Source of the DNA: an uncultured Clostridium sp.
GTDB taxonomy: Bacteria > Bacillota > Clostridia > Lachnospirales > Lachnospiraceae
Direction: 5' to 3'
Assembly: GCA_900541315.1 (NCBI GenBank)
Contig: UQJF01000152.1
Location: 1 to 6,028, forward strand
DNA length: 6,028 bases
A model generated the notes under the pieces. It was not told where the DNA came from, searched no databases, and saw only the letters and a program-made list of their open reading frames with translations. Within the stretch, counting starts at the first letter, position 1. Each line of letters begins with the position of its first letter. Position numbers and translations under genes: made by a program. Below, piece by piece: positions 5,907-6,028 of this stretch.

Positions 5907-6028
5907 GGAGATGACTCTGGTATACATGCGCCACATGAACAGTAATGCTTTTAGTCAAAATTGGTTACAGTTAAGCCATGACATCTTCTTGTTTCCATAT
6001 TCATGAAAACAAGAAGCTTGGTGGTTCC
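5907..6028. other. Unassigned 3' edge downstream of recJ
   Basis: No gene can be assigned. An AAGGAG (5905-5910) overlaps the recJ stop but abuts the next ATG (5911), whose frame stops after 31 residues with no recognisable features. On the minus strand two frames run in from the right edge, stopping at 5951-5953 and 5955-5957. Either could be the last 23-25 residues of a convergent gene, but there is too little to judge. Confidence 0.4.
5985..6016. repeat. 10-bp perfect hairpin near the right edge
   Basis: CTTCTTGTTT (5985-5994) pairs perfectly with AAACAAGAAG (6007-6016). Past one C/A mismatch, CAT/ATG (5996-5998 with 6003-6005) adds three pairs around a 4-base loop. No T-run follows on either strand, so a standard intrinsic terminator is not supported. 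A mobile-element end or a repeat is possible. Confidence 0.5.

Noticed and set aside
5911..6006. 31-residue frame directly after recJ
   Set aside because: The Shine-Dalgarno match abuts the ATG with no spacing, and the peptide has no recognisable features.

Overview
The window looks like the chromosome of a low-to-mid GC Firmicute, most likely a clostridial gut-type bacterium such as a Lachnospiraceae member. This rests on the AT-rich leaders, strong AGGAGG-type ribosome binding sites, sigma-A type promoters, a tRNA-Arg(ACG) with no encoded CCA, and the character of the RecJ protein. The family-level placement is inference.

Left part (1-3510). A leader with nested inverted repeats (about 12-77) precedes a MarR-family repressor gene (195-668). 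That gene ends in a hairpin terminator whose stem starts in the stop codon. A good extended -10 promoter (712-740) then drives two genes on the same strand 33 bases apart. They are a MalY/PatB-type PLP-dependent C-S beta-lyase (791-1969) and an AGCS-family sodium:amino-acid symporter (2003-3466). A 13-base palindrome sits where transcription should start and is a plausible operator for the neighbouring MarR protein. A strong terminator (3472-3507) closes the pair. The simplest reading is a small regulated cassette for amino-acid uptake and sulfur amino-acid cleavage; the true substrate is not shown by the sequence.

Middle (3511-4172). About 365 bases carry no convincing gene but hold two inverted repeats. 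A textbook consensus promoter (TTGACA, 17 bases, TATAAT) then drives a single tRNA-Arg(ACG) gene (3948-4021) with its own terminator. The short leader of recJ contains several hairpins that cannot all form together.

Right part (4173-6028). A complete recJ gene (single-strand-specific 5'-3' exonuclease, all DHH/DHHA1 motifs present) is followed by 122 bases with no assignable gene and a 10-bp perfect hairpin that lacks a T-run. Sample lines counted by hand give about 35-40% GC in the marR-lyase-symporter half and about 48-53% in recJ, so the two halves may have different histories.

I see no CRISPR array, transposase, phage gene or obviously new multi-gene system. The most interesting items are the MarR-lyase-symporter cassette with its candidate operator and the structured non-coding stretches around the tRNA and recJ.
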